A program made the translations under genes and the position numbers. DNA of 17,345 nt from an uncultured bacterium (GTDB lineage Bacteria; Verrucomicrobiota; Kiritimatiellia; RFP12; UBA1067): contig CACZAK010000081.1 of NCBI GenBank assembly GCA_902779075.1, positions 1-17,345 on the forward strand, in the 5' to 3' direction. The notes below the pieces were generated by a model that was given only the letters and a program-made list of their open reading frames with translations, was not told the DNA's origin and did no database searches. Numbering within the stretch: the first letter of the stretch is position 1; each line of letters begins with the position of its first letter. Of this stretch, positions 1 through 7,800 are shown in pieces.

Positions 1-148
1 CGAGCGTCTTTGCGGAGCGCTTTGCCTTGTGCGGAGCATTTGCTCACCGTTGGTGCGCGACAGGGCGCGCACGGCAGAACTGCTGGCGCACACACCAAAG
101 GCAGGTCATTGCTGAACCATTGACGGGGGGCTTCGGCTCGCCGAGGAC

Positions 149-305
149 GGCTCGCCCCACCTTGTGGCCCGCCCCACCTTGGGTCGCGACGGAGCGCGAC
201 CCTCCCGGGCCCGCCCCACCTTGGGTCGCGACGGAGCGCGACCCTCCCGGGCTCGGCGGGACGGCTCGCCCCACCATGCGGCTCGCCCGGAGGGCTCGCC
301 CCACC
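149..305. repeat. Three copies of a GGCTCGCCCCACC element
   Basis: Perfect 13-base copies lie at 149-161, 263-275 and 293-305. The shorter core GCCCCACC also occurs inside the 42-bp tandem units between the first two copies. The cluster looks like a dispersed intergenic repeat family that has been locally duplicated. Its function is unknown. Confidence 0.75.
169..252. repeat. Perfect 42-bp tandem duplication with internal hairpin
   Basis: Units 169-210 and 211-252 are identical. Each contains an 8-bp inverted repeat, GGGTCGCG then CGCGACCC, separated by a 6-base loop (ACGGAG), so each copy can fold into a stable GC stem-loop. There are only two units and no spacers, so it is not a CRISPR array. 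It has the form of a REP-like palindromic intergenic element. No run of T follows the stems, so they are poor candidates for intrinsic terminators. Confidence 0.85.
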
Positions 306-338
306 CTTATGGCCGCCCCACCCTTGCCCACCCGGGCG

Positions 339-366
339 AATTCCCAATTCCTAATTCCCAATTCCC
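339..366. repeat. Four-unit AATTCCC heptad repeat
   Basis: Four consecutive 7-base units read AATTCCC, AATTCCT, AATTCCC, AATTCCC. Their A/T-rich composition contrasts with the surrounding GC-rich DNA. This is a short tandem repeat likely to vary by strand slippage. It lies about 50 bases upstream of the candidate promoter of the first operon. Confidence 0.85.
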
Positions 367-417
367 ACCTTTCGGCTGGGCAAAAACGGCTGTGCGAAAA
401 AAAACTACCCGGCGGGA

Positions 418-446
418 TTGCGCGGCGGAGAGGGAAATGGTAAAAT
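418..446 (+). promoter_or_regulatory. Candidate sigma70-type promoter for the greA operon
   Basis: TTGCGC (418-423) and TAAAAT (441-446) are separated by exactly 17 bases. They lie 40 bases upstream of the first start codon at 486. The -10 match is good and the -35 match is partial. Purine-rich GAAGAAGAG (about 468-476) and AAAGG (478-482) are candidate ribosome binding sites just before the ATG. Assignment is by consensus matching only. Confidence 0.45.
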
Positions 447-485
447 ATCCCCCACGTTTTTCACCCAGAAGAAGAGTAAAGGTTC

Positions 486-2678
486 ATGGACAAGAAGAGC
501 AATGAGGAAAAAGAGGCGCGGTTCTCTGAGATCATGCAGCAGCCGCCATATCCGGTGGACGAGATTTTCGAGCTGATCGCCGATGCGACGGGGGCGAAGA
601 AGGACGAATGGATCCTTGCGGCGCTACATGCGTTTGCAGAAGCGGGGGATTTCGATTCGGCTTACCGTCTGGTCAAGGAGTTTAAATCAGAGCTGGGGGC
701 TAAGGGCCGGGGCGACGTCGTGCGCGAGGGCCTCAAGAAGTCCACGAAGGACCGGCTCATCACGTCCTTCATCGAGTCCGTCGGCTTCGGCGTGCGTCCG
801 TTCGCGGACTCCGTCGGCCGCCTCGGCCGTCTGCTGTCGTTCCAGCCCGGCGCGCTCGTGCTCAACACGGCCTGGGGTCTGGGCGAGATCAAGCGCCTCG
901 ACGCCTTCTACCGCCGCGTGACGGTCGACTTCCGCACGCGCCGCGGCCACCAGCTTACGTTCGACGCGGCGTGCGAGACGCTTCTGCCCGCGCCCGAGAA
1001 CCACATCCTCGTGACTGCGAAGGCCGATCCCGCGCGCGTGCAGAAGATGCTTGCGGAAGAGCCCGGCACGTTCGTGAAGGAGATGCTCGGCAGTTTCGGC
1101 AACATGCCGATCACCCGGCTTGAGGAGCTCAGCGCGCAGCACGGCTTCGTGAAGACGGCCAACTGGAAGTCCTTCTGGGAGCGCGCGCGCGCCGACCTGC
1201 GCAAGGACAATCTCGTGGAAATCCCCACGCGCCGCGCCGAGCCGCTTGTCCTGAAGGCCGCGGCCGAAACGTACGGCGACGGGTGGTTCACGGCGTTCGA
1301 GCAGATGACGGACCCGAAGTCAATCCTCACGGCCGTGCGCGAGTTCGTCGGGGCGGGTAAGTTCAAGGGTCTTGATGACGAGGGCCGGGCGAAGATCGCC
1401 GCCCGCCTCGCATTCGCCCTCAAGGGCGCGCGCAAGGTGGACGACGCTCTTTACGCGCGCCTCGCGGCGTGCCATGCCGAGTTGAAGCTCGACGACGCGG
1501 TCTCCGCCAAGGCCCGTTCGTATCTCTGGACCGATGAGCGCTACCTCGCGGCTGCGCGCGATCTGCCCGCAAGCGAGATGTCGCGTCTCGTCGCGTTCCT
1601 TGTCGCCGAGAACGAGGGCGAGACCAAGATGAAGCTCTTCGAGGCGCTGCCGCGGATGTGCTTCCCGCTGCTGTCCGCCACTCTCGACCACTACCGCAAC
1701 GACGAGGCGTGCGAGTCCGCCGTGGCCGACCTGCTCAAGACCCCGCACGCGCCCGCTACGCTCGTGGTGCTCGTGCTCGGACGCTACCACGAGATGAAGA
1801 AGGTGAAGACGGGCGAGCCCGGCCAAGAGGTGGAGGCGGAGATGGAGGCCGGCTTCAGCCGCTGGTCGAAGCTGCCGCCGCTCGTCGTGATCCTCACGCA
1901 CGCCATCGCCATCGGCGAGGGACGCCAGAGCGGCGAGACGCTCAAGATGCAGAACACGGTGCGCCGTCTCTTCGCAGACCAGAAGTGGCTCCGCAGCATC
2001 TTCGACCTGCTGCAGCCCGCCGACCAGGTGCTCTTCTTCGAGCGCTTCCAGGCTTCCACGACCTGGGATCCTGCGACGCACCACACGATCGTCGTGCGCA
2101 TGACGCACATCGTGCCGACTCTCGCCGAGCGCCAGGCCAAGGTTGCCGCGCCGGAGGTGGTCGAGCGCATCACGTCGCTCCGCAGCTACGCCGAGCGCAA
2201 GGACGCCTACCAGCGGCTCATCAACGTCGAGATGCCCGCCAACGCCAAGCGCATCGAGTTCGCCCGTGGCTACGGCGACCTCAGCGAAAACGCCGAATAC
2301 CAGTACGCGAAGGACGAGCAGCGCGCCCTCATGCAGAAGCAGACGCTCATGCAGGAGGAAATCGAGGCCGTCAAGCCAACCGATTTCGCGAACGTCGAGT
2401 CGGACAAGGTCCGCCCCGGAACGACGGTCACGATCACGACCGCCGATGGTGCGGACAAGACGTACACGGTTCTTGGCGAATGGGACAACGACCTGGAGCG
2501 CGGCATCATCGCGAACAAGACGCGTCTCGCGCAGAACATGCTCGGCAAGAAGCCCGGCGACACGTTCGACCTGCCGGACGCCGAGGGGAACGTGTCCACG
2601 GCAACAATCAAATCCATCGCACCTCTCTCGGACGAACTCCGCGCGTGGGTGCAGGTTCCCGCAGGCCTGAGCCTGTAA
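486..2678 (+). CDS. greA: Extended GreA-family transcription elongation factor
   Basis: This is a 730-residue protein with a GreA module at its C-terminus. The module starts near residue 575 with the coiled coil. The tip motif GDLSENAEY (597-605) carries the acidic pair D598 and E601, which corresponds to the catalytic acidic residues that GreA inserts into the RNA polymerase secondary channel to stimulate transcript cleavage. A GreA/GreB FKBP-like C-terminal domain follows (about 645-715). Typical GreA is about 158 residues, so roughly 570 residues are extra. They look soluble and helical, with a beta-rich stretch near 115-165, and I see no membrane segment. Chlamydiae are known to carry similarly long GreA proteins. 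The gene opens a four-gene operon and ends 29 bases before the DksA-like gene, so two RNA polymerase secondary-channel factors are adjacent. The GreA call is secure; the role of the N-terminal part is unknown. Confidence 0.9.
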   Translation: MDKKSNEEKEARFSEIMQQPPYPVDEIFELIADATGAKKDEWILAALHAFAEAGDFDSAYRLVKEFKSELGAKGRGDVVREGLKKSTKDRLITSFIESVGFGVRPFADSVGRLGRLLSFQPGALVLNTAWGLGEIKRLDAFYRRVTVDFRTRRGHQLTFDAACETLLPAPENHILVTAKADPARVQKMLAEEPGTFVKEMLGSFGNMPITRLEELSAQHGFVKTANWKSFWERARADLRKDNLVEIPTRRAEPLVLKAAAETYGDGWFTAFEQMTDPKSILTAVREFVGAGKFKGLDDEGRAKIAARLAFALKGARKVDDALYARLAACHAELKLDDAVSAKARSYLWTDERYLAAARDLPASEMSRLVAFLVAENEGETKMKLFEALPRMCFPLLSATLDHYRNDEACESAVADLLKTPHAPATLVVLVLGRYHEMKKVKTGEPGQEVEAEMEAGFSRWSKLPPLVVILTHAIAIGEGRQSGETLKMQNTVRRLFADQKWLRSIFDLLQPADQVLFFERFQASTTWDPATHHTIVVRMTHIVPTLAERQAKVAAPEVVERITSLRSYAERKDAYQRLINVEMPANAKRIEFARGYGDLSENAEYQYAKDEQRALMQKQTLMQEEIEAVKPTDFANVESDKVRPGTTVTITTADGADKTYTVLGEWDNDLERGIIANKTRLAQNMLGKKPGDTFDLPDAEGNVSTATIKSIAPLSDELRAWVQVPAGLSL

Positions 2679-2707
2679 AAACCACTATCTGAAAGAGGGT
2701 ATACCGC

Positions 2708-3565
2708 ATGAGTACGAAGTCAAAGAAGCCCGTCGCGAAGGCGACCCCGAAGAAGCCGGCTGCCAAGGCGCCTGCGAAGAAGCCTGCGGCGAAAGCTTCC
2801 GCCGCGAAGAAGCCCGCAGCCAAGACGCAGACGGCAAAGAAGCCAGTTGCCAAGAAGGCCCCAGAGAAGAAGGCCTCAGAGAAGAAGGCCTCAGTGAAGA
2901 AGCCCGCAGAAAAGAAGCCGGCGGAGAAGAAGGCCTCGGCGTCCAAAGCGGCAGAGCCGTCTAAAAAGGAGGTCGTGCGCAAGCCGATCACCGTGGTCAA
3001 GAAGGCGCCGCGTCCGCCGTTGAAGAAGGCTGAGCCCGCGGTCGTATTCGAGAACCAGAGCCAGTCGGCCGCCTTTACCTTCGCAGAGATGATGAAAAAG
3101 CGCCAAAGGGAGCTCGACGCATCGCGCAAGGAGGCGTCGGACGCCACCTCCGTCAAGCTGTCGCGCCGTCCCACCTCGCGCACGCGCGGCGAGGCGTCCC
3201 AGCAGTTCCCGGCCTCGGACCTCGCCGATTTCCGCAAGCGCCTCATCCTGCTTCGGCAGGAGGCGATGGGACAGTCCGCGACGCTCAAAACCATCGCCCT
3301 GGAGCACACCGACGACCGCGGGAGCGAGGACGACGACGGTTCCGACGCGTTCATGCGTCTCCAGAACCTGAGCCAGGTCGATTCGCACAACAAGGTCATC
3401 CAGCAGATCGACGAGGCGCTTGCCCGCATCCAGGAGGGCACCTACGGCATCTGCGAGATGTGCGGACAGCTCATCCGCAAGCCGCGCCTCATGAACCTGC
3501 CTTTCGTGCGCACTTGCATGGAGTGCCAGTCGGCGATGGAAGTGAATCCGACGGGAATTCGCTGA
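2708..3565 (+). CDS. DksA/TraR-type C4 zinc-finger protein with histone H1-like N-terminal tail
   Basis: The protein has 285 residues in two contrasting halves. Residues 1 to about 105 are low-complexity Lys/Ala/Pro, with repeated KKPA, AKKP and EKKAS blocks like the tails of bacterial H1-like proteins, which implies non-specific DNA or RNA binding. Residues about 175-280 form a DksA/TraR-like domain: a helical stretch, then a C4 zinc finger with CxxC at 249-252 and CxxC at 270-273, separated by the 17 residues usual in DksA. The acidic run DDRGSEDDDGSD just before the finger helix may stand in for the DksA coiled-coil tip, but the canonical DxxDxA is not clear. AGAGGG at 2694-2699 is the ribosome binding site, 8 bases before the ATG. 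The stop overlaps the lspA start (TGATG). It probably acts at RNA polymerase; whether it answers ppGpp is not visible. Confidence 0.85.
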   Translation: MSTKSKKPVAKATPKKPAAKAPAKKPAAKASAAKKPAAKTQTAKKPVAKKAPEKKASEKKASVKKPAEKKPAEKKASASKAAEPSKKEVVRKPITVVKKAPRPPLKKAEPAVVFENQSQSAAFTFAEMMKKRQRELDASRKEASDATSVKLSRRPTSRTRGEASQQFPASDLADFRKRLILLRQEAMGQSATLKTIALEHTDDRGSEDDDGSDAFMRLQNLSQVDSHNKVIQQIDEALARIQEGTYGICEMCGQLIRKPRLMNLPFVRTCMECQSAMEVNPTGIR

Positions 3566-4062
3566 TGCTTCGGCGAATCGTCCTGTTTTCGGCCGCCGTC
3601 GCGAACCTGCTTCTAATCGATCAGGTCGTGAAGGCGGCCTCGGTTTCGTCCTTGAAGGACAATCCGCCCGTCGAGGTGCTTCCAAACCTGTTTAACCTCG
3701 CATACGTCGAGAACCGTGGCTGCGCATGGGGCATGTTCCAGGGGCACGTGTGGCCGCTGGCGGTATTCGCCGTCATTGCGATGGGCCTCCTGATCTGGAA
3801 ACGGAAGAGCGTGTTCCCGCGCGGGGGCTGGGGGGTATTCTGCGAGATACTGCTCTACGCGGGCATACTCGGCAACCTCGTCGACCGCCTTGCGCGCGGG
3901 TACGTGGTGGACATGTTCGACTTCCACTGGGGCGTCCACCACTTCCCCGTCTTCAACGTGGCGGATTCCTACATCACGGTCGCCGCCGTCCTGCTGCTCG
4001 GCTTCAGCTTCTTCCAGAAGGACGCGGAAAAGGACGCGGAGAGGGAAAGTGGCGCAACGTGA
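3565..4062 (+). CDS. lspA: Lipoprotein signal peptidase (signal peptidase II)
   Basis: LspA is the inner-membrane aspartyl protease that removes signal peptides from diacylglyceryl-modified prolipoproteins. The 165-residue length is normal. Motifs in order are: LIDQVVK near residues 17-23 in the first membrane helix; ENRGCAWGMF, matching the NxGxAxG block; GNLVDRL then VVDMFDF with catalytic D116; and FNVADSYI with catalytic D134. Four hydrophobic helices are visible. The open frame extends upstream to an ATG at 3460, but the added residues are hydrophilic and lie inside the dksA-like gene. I therefore chose the ATG at 3565, which overlaps that gene's stop as TGATG and starts with a typical membrane helix (MLRRIVLFSAAVANLLL). 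The end overlaps the next gene by 14 bases, indicating translational coupling. Confidence 0.95.
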   Translation: MLRRIVLFSAAVANLLLIDQVVKAASVSSLKDNPPVEVLPNLFNLAYVENRGCAWGMFQGHVWPLAVFAVIAMGLLIWKRKSVFPRGGWGVFCEILLYAGILGNLVDRLARGYVVDMFDFHWGVHHFPVFNVADSYITVAAVLLLGFSFFQKDAEKDAERESGAT

Positions 4063-4750
4063 CGCCTATCTGCTCGCCGGCGCGACCGCGAGCGGGAAGT
4101 CGGCCGTGGCGGCCGTCCTTGCCCGCGAGATGGGCGCGGTGATCCTGAATGCGGACTCCATGCTCGTCTACAAGGGCATGGACATCGGGACGGCCAAGCC
4201 CACACCCGCCGAGCGCGCCGAGTTCCGCATGGGCGGCATAGACATCGTCACGCCAGCCGAGGATTTCTCCGCAGGCGCCTGGTTGCGCGCCGCAGCCGCA
4301 TGGGCCGAGACGATTCCCGCCGAAACTCCAATCATCATAGTTGGCGGCACGGGACTCTACTTCTCTGCGCTCCTGCGCGGACTCGACCGGGCCTGGACGA
4401 AGCCCCCGCCCGAATACCCAGTGCTCCAGATCGACCGAGCCGTGGTGCGTGCGCGCATAGCGGCCCGGCTCGACGACATGTTCCTCGCCGGCCTTGAGCG
4501 CGAGAAGGCGGAGTTGCACCGACTATATCCCATCTGGTCCCGCACGGCGGCGCTCGCTATCGGCTACCGCGAAGGCGACGACCGCGCGAAGATCTACACG
4601 CGCACCTGCCAATTGGCAAAGCGGCAGGACACCTGGTTCCGTCATCAGGCGACGGCGATCTACATCCCAGTTGGTACGACGACCGAGGAGACCGCCGACC
4701 GCGTCCGTGCTGTCTGGCATGCCCACGGTCCCTGGTCCGTTAACGTGTAG
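4049..4750 (+). CDS. miaA: Short MiaA-like tRNA dimethylallyltransferase, internally shortened
   Basis: MiaA transfers a dimethylallyl group to A37 of tRNAs reading UNN codons. The family signatures are the P-loop GATASGKS (residues 11-18), NADSMLVYKGMDIGTAKPT with the catalytic-site Asp, VGGTGLYFSALLRGLD, and near the C-terminus the QLAKRQDTWFRH motif. I start it at GTG 4049, inside the end of lspA, with GGAG/GAGGG (4038-4045) as ribosome binding site. The alternative ATG at 3890 would add about 50 residues of shadow sequence. The product is 233 residues against about 300 for the family. The deficit is internal: after LLRGLD the usual block containing a DP..A..I..ND..R..RALEV-type motif is missing, and the sequence jumps to the segment matching the downstream QRI/ARLD helices. 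It may be a minimal enzyme or one with changed tRNA recognition. Confidence 0.85.
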   Translation: MAQRDAYLLAGATASGKSAVAAVLAREMGAVILNADSMLVYKGMDIGTAKPTPAERAEFRMGGIDIVTPAEDFSAGAWLRAAAAWAETIPAETPIIIVGGTGLYFSALLRGLDRAWTKPPPEYPVLQIDRAVVRARIAARLDDMFLAGLEREKAELHRLYPIWSRTAALAIGYREGDDRAKIYTRTCQLAKRQDTWFRHQATAIYIPVGTTTEETADRVRAVWHAHGPWSVNV

Positions 4751-4804
4751 CGGGCACTTTAAGCATTTTCGCGATATTTTCGTGCCGCACGGCGGCAGAG
4801 AATT

Positions 4805-4813
4805 TGATATAAT
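4805..4813 (+). promoter_or_regulatory. Extended -10 promoter for the helicase/ESCRT-like operon
   Basis: TGATATAAT is a perfect extended -10 (TGn followed by consensus TATAAT at 4808-4813), 33 bases before the helicase ATG. No good -35 hexamer lies 17 bases upstream, as is common for extended -10 promoters. It sits in the 96-bp gap between miaA and the helicase, the only gap in the rest of the window large enough for a clear promoter. It therefore probably drives the whole downstream gene set. Confidence 0.6.
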
Positions 4814-4846
4814 TACAGACTATCGCCCAGAAAGTATGGTTGGAAG

Positions 4847-7800
4847 ATGGCAGAAGACGTAGAAATAGAGATTGACGTGACCGCTGAATGCGGCCTTGTG
4901 CTGCAGCAGGCGGGGCGTTCGATTGTGCGTGGTGCGCGCGTGAGGAATGCGGGAGGGGAATCCCTCGTCGGCATGACGCTCACTTTTACGTCCGACATAG
5001 GCCTTTTCCATCCGATTACGCTTACGCTTGACGCCGTGCAGCCGGGCGAGACGGTTTCCGTGCAGGTTCCGGAGGGCGAGCCGAAGCTGGACTACGGCTT
5101 CCTCTCCACGCTGGCAGACGTGCGGCAGGGAGAGGTGCGGGCGTCGCTTGCCGCGCCCGACGGGACGGAGCGTGCGTTCGCGTCGGTCCGCCACACGGTC
5201 TACGCTCCGGACCAGATGCTCGGCTGCGGGCGGCCGATCTACTATGCGAGCTTTGTCGTGCCGCAGTGCGACGCCGTTGCTCGCATTCAGGCGGACGTGG
5301 CGAAAGAGCTGGAGGCGGCAACCGGGGACGCGGGGATTGTCGGCTACCTGCACGAGAAGAAGGACGTGTACGAGCTTTGCAAGGCCGTGTACCGCGCCGT
5401 GCAGAACCTCGGCATCTCATACGCCGTGCCGCCCGCCACGTTCGGGCAGCCTGGGCAGAAGGTCCGCCTGCCGGACGACATTATCAAGTACAAGACGGGG
5501 TGCTGCCTGGATACGACGCTTCTCTTCGCGTCGGTGTTCGAGAAGTGCGGGCTGCGGCCAGTGGTCGTGTTGCTCAAGGACCATGCGTTCGTCGGCTGCC
5601 ATCTCGTGGACAAGAGCTTCTCCAATCCGGTCGTGACGGACGTGGAAGTCCTGCGCAAGGCGCTGGCGGACGACACGCTGGTCGTGATGGAGACAACGAT
5701 GGTGGGCGGGAACTCGTCGTTTGCGGAGGCGGAGGCGTCCGCCAAGCTGAAACTGATGGAGAAGCCCTCGTTCGAGGGCGCGGTGGACGTGGCGCTCGCG
5801 CGCGGCATGGGCGTGCATCCGCTGCCCGTGGCATCCGGCGGCGGGTTCGGCGAGGTGGACGGGCGCGAGGTCAATGCGCGCGACGAGGCGACGCGCGAGC
5901 TGAAGGAGGACGTGAACCTCGACGCGCTTGGCGGGGCGGACAAGGACTCGGCGCAGGTGCGCATTGACGGCTGGGCGCAGCGGTTGTTGGACCTCTCAAA
6001 GGCCAACCGGCTGCTCAACGTGCGCGACAACGCGAAGGTCGTGCCGCTCCTGTGCCCTACGCCCGCGGCGCTTGAAGATGCGATCGCGGCGGACAGCGGG
6101 TTCCGCGTGAAGTCGTACGAGAACTTCCTCGACGCGGAGGCAGGGCGCGCGTTTCGGAAGCTTGCGCCGGCCGTGGCGCTAGAGCAGTACCGCGAGACTC
6201 TGGAGAAGTCGCTGCGCGAATGCGAGCTATGGAGCGTCCTGCCGAAGAAGGACACCGAGAGGCGTCTCAAGGAGCTGTACCGCGCCGCACGCGTAGACCT
6301 GGAGGAAAGCGGCGTAAACACGCTGTTTCTTGCGCTTGGAACGCTGGAATGGCGTGAGGCGGACGCGGCGAAGTCGGCACCGCGCTGCCGCGCACCTATT
6401 TTGCTAGTGCCGGTGAAAATCGAGCGGCGAAGCGTGTCGGACGGCTACCGCATCCGAAGGCTCGACGAGGAGACGATCATCAACACGACGCTCCTTGAGA
6501 TGCTTCGCGTGGAATACCGGCTCTCCGTGCCGGGACTCGACCCGTTGCCGACGGACGATTCGGGCGTGGACGTGGACAAGGTGTTCGGCATCCTCCGCGC
6601 GGCGGTGCGGGACCTGCCGGGGCTCGCCGTTTCCGAAGACTGCATGGTGGGCCAGTTCTCCTTCGGCAAGTTCGTGATGTGGAAGGACCTCACGTCCCGC
6701 AGCGAGGCGATCCGCTCCAACCCCCTCGTCGCCCACCTGATCGCGCGCAGGGGCGCGTATGATGACGGCATAGAGGCGTTCCCGGCGGCCGAGGTGGACC
6801 GGCATCTCGACTACGCGCGGCTGTGCTGTCCGCTGAGCGCGGACTCCACCCAGCTAGCGGCCATCCTCTATTCCGCGCTCGGCAAGTCGTTCGTCCTGCA
6901 TGGCCCGCCCGGCACCGGCAAGTCGCAGACGATCACCAACATCATCGCGCACAACCTCTCGCTCGGCCGGCGCGTGCTGTTCGTCTCGGAGAAGAAAGCG
7001 GCGCTTGACGTGGTGTATGGGCGCCTTTCGCGGCTGGGACTAGCGCCGTTCTGCCTGCAGCTGCACTCCAACAAGGCGGGCAAGGCGGACGTCTACGCGC
7101 AGTTCTCGGAGGCTCTCAAGGTCGGCGCCGCAGCTCCTGCCGGCGACTCGGTCGCCACGGTCAAGGAAATCGAGGACGTCCGCCGCCAGCTGGACGGCTA
7201 CGTGAAGTCCCTGCACCGCCAGACAGTGAGCGGCTTCACGCCCTACGATCTCTTCTCGCGCCTTGTCCGCGGCGAGATCGACGGCGACGGCTCGCTTGTG
7301 AGGGGCAACGCCCGCGAGGTTACGGCTGAGGACTACGGCAAGGCGAAGCGAGCGATCGCGGTTGCGGCGGAGATGCGCGAGGGAATCCCGTCCGAGGCGG
7401 TGAAGGCGCTTGCGTGCGTGAAGCCTTTTGCCTGGAGCCCTGGCGCGGAGGCACGCCTTGCGGAGGAAGCCGCGCGCATCGCCGGGGAGCTGCGCGAGGC
7501 GATGGCTGAGCTTGAGAAAGTCGGGGGGGCGTCCGAAGACGCCGCCCGTTTCCTTAAGCGCTATTTCAGTTTTCTGAAGGAAACGCGCAAGTTTGAGGAG
7601 AATATCGCAGTTACATACAATCCTGCTGCTCTCCGCAAGATACCCGTGCGCGAGCTGCGCAGGCGTCTGGGCGAGATCGACCGCGCGTTCGTCCTCGTGC
7701 GCGTCTTCAAGGAACGTGCGCTCGTGCGCGAGTACGCCTCGGTTACGAAGGACGGGTCGTTGGACCGCGTACGCCTCCGCGAGGCGATGAAGCTGGCGGC

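Larger units (their letters stand above)
1..485. other. Repeat-rich intergenic region without a recognisable gene
   Basis: I find no convincing gene in these 485 bases. Frame 1 is open from base 1 to a TGA at 121-123 (about 40 codons), so the end of an upstream gene cannot be excluded, but the encoded peptide matches nothing I know. Open frames further right run across repeats and give Arg/Pro-rich nonsense, so I reject them. The region contains a 42-bp tandem duplication, dispersed GC-rich elements, an A/T-rich heptad repeat, and a candidate promoter next to the first real gene. Confidence 0.7.

Noticed and set aside
169..366. Possible CRISPR array
   Set aside because: There are only two adjacent identical units without spacers, plus simple heptads; no cas genes are present.
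27..505. Open frames at 27-443 and 164-505 (+) and 44-361 (-) across the upstream region
   Set aside because: They run through tandem and dispersed repeats, give Arg/Pro-rich sequence without any domain, and have no ribosome binding site.
1320..2108. 262-codon open frame on the minus strand inside greA
   Set aside because: It is a shadow of the secure GreA-family gene in GC-rich DNA; the translated sequence is low complexity (Leu/Glu/Arg/His) without motifs.
2608..3441. Minus-strand frame rich in FFSAGFF repeats resembling membrane helices
   Set aside because: This is the antisense of the Lys/Ala/Pro repeats of the DksA-like gene; the hydrophobicity is an artefact of complementing AAG and GCC codons.
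3460..3564. Longer lspA start at 3460
   Set aside because: The extra 35 residues are hydrophilic, lie inside the upstream coding region and would precede the first membrane helix; the TGATG overlap start at 3565 fits the family length.
3890..4048. Longer miaA start at 3890
   Set aside because: The added residues are Ser/Thr/Arg-rich shadow of lspA; GTG 4049 lies just before the P-loop strand and has a ribosome binding site.
4751..4800. Rho-independent terminator after miaA
   Set aside because: Only a weak GGCAC/GTGCC pairing with a loop of about 25 bases and no T-run is seen, so read-through into the helicase operon is possible.
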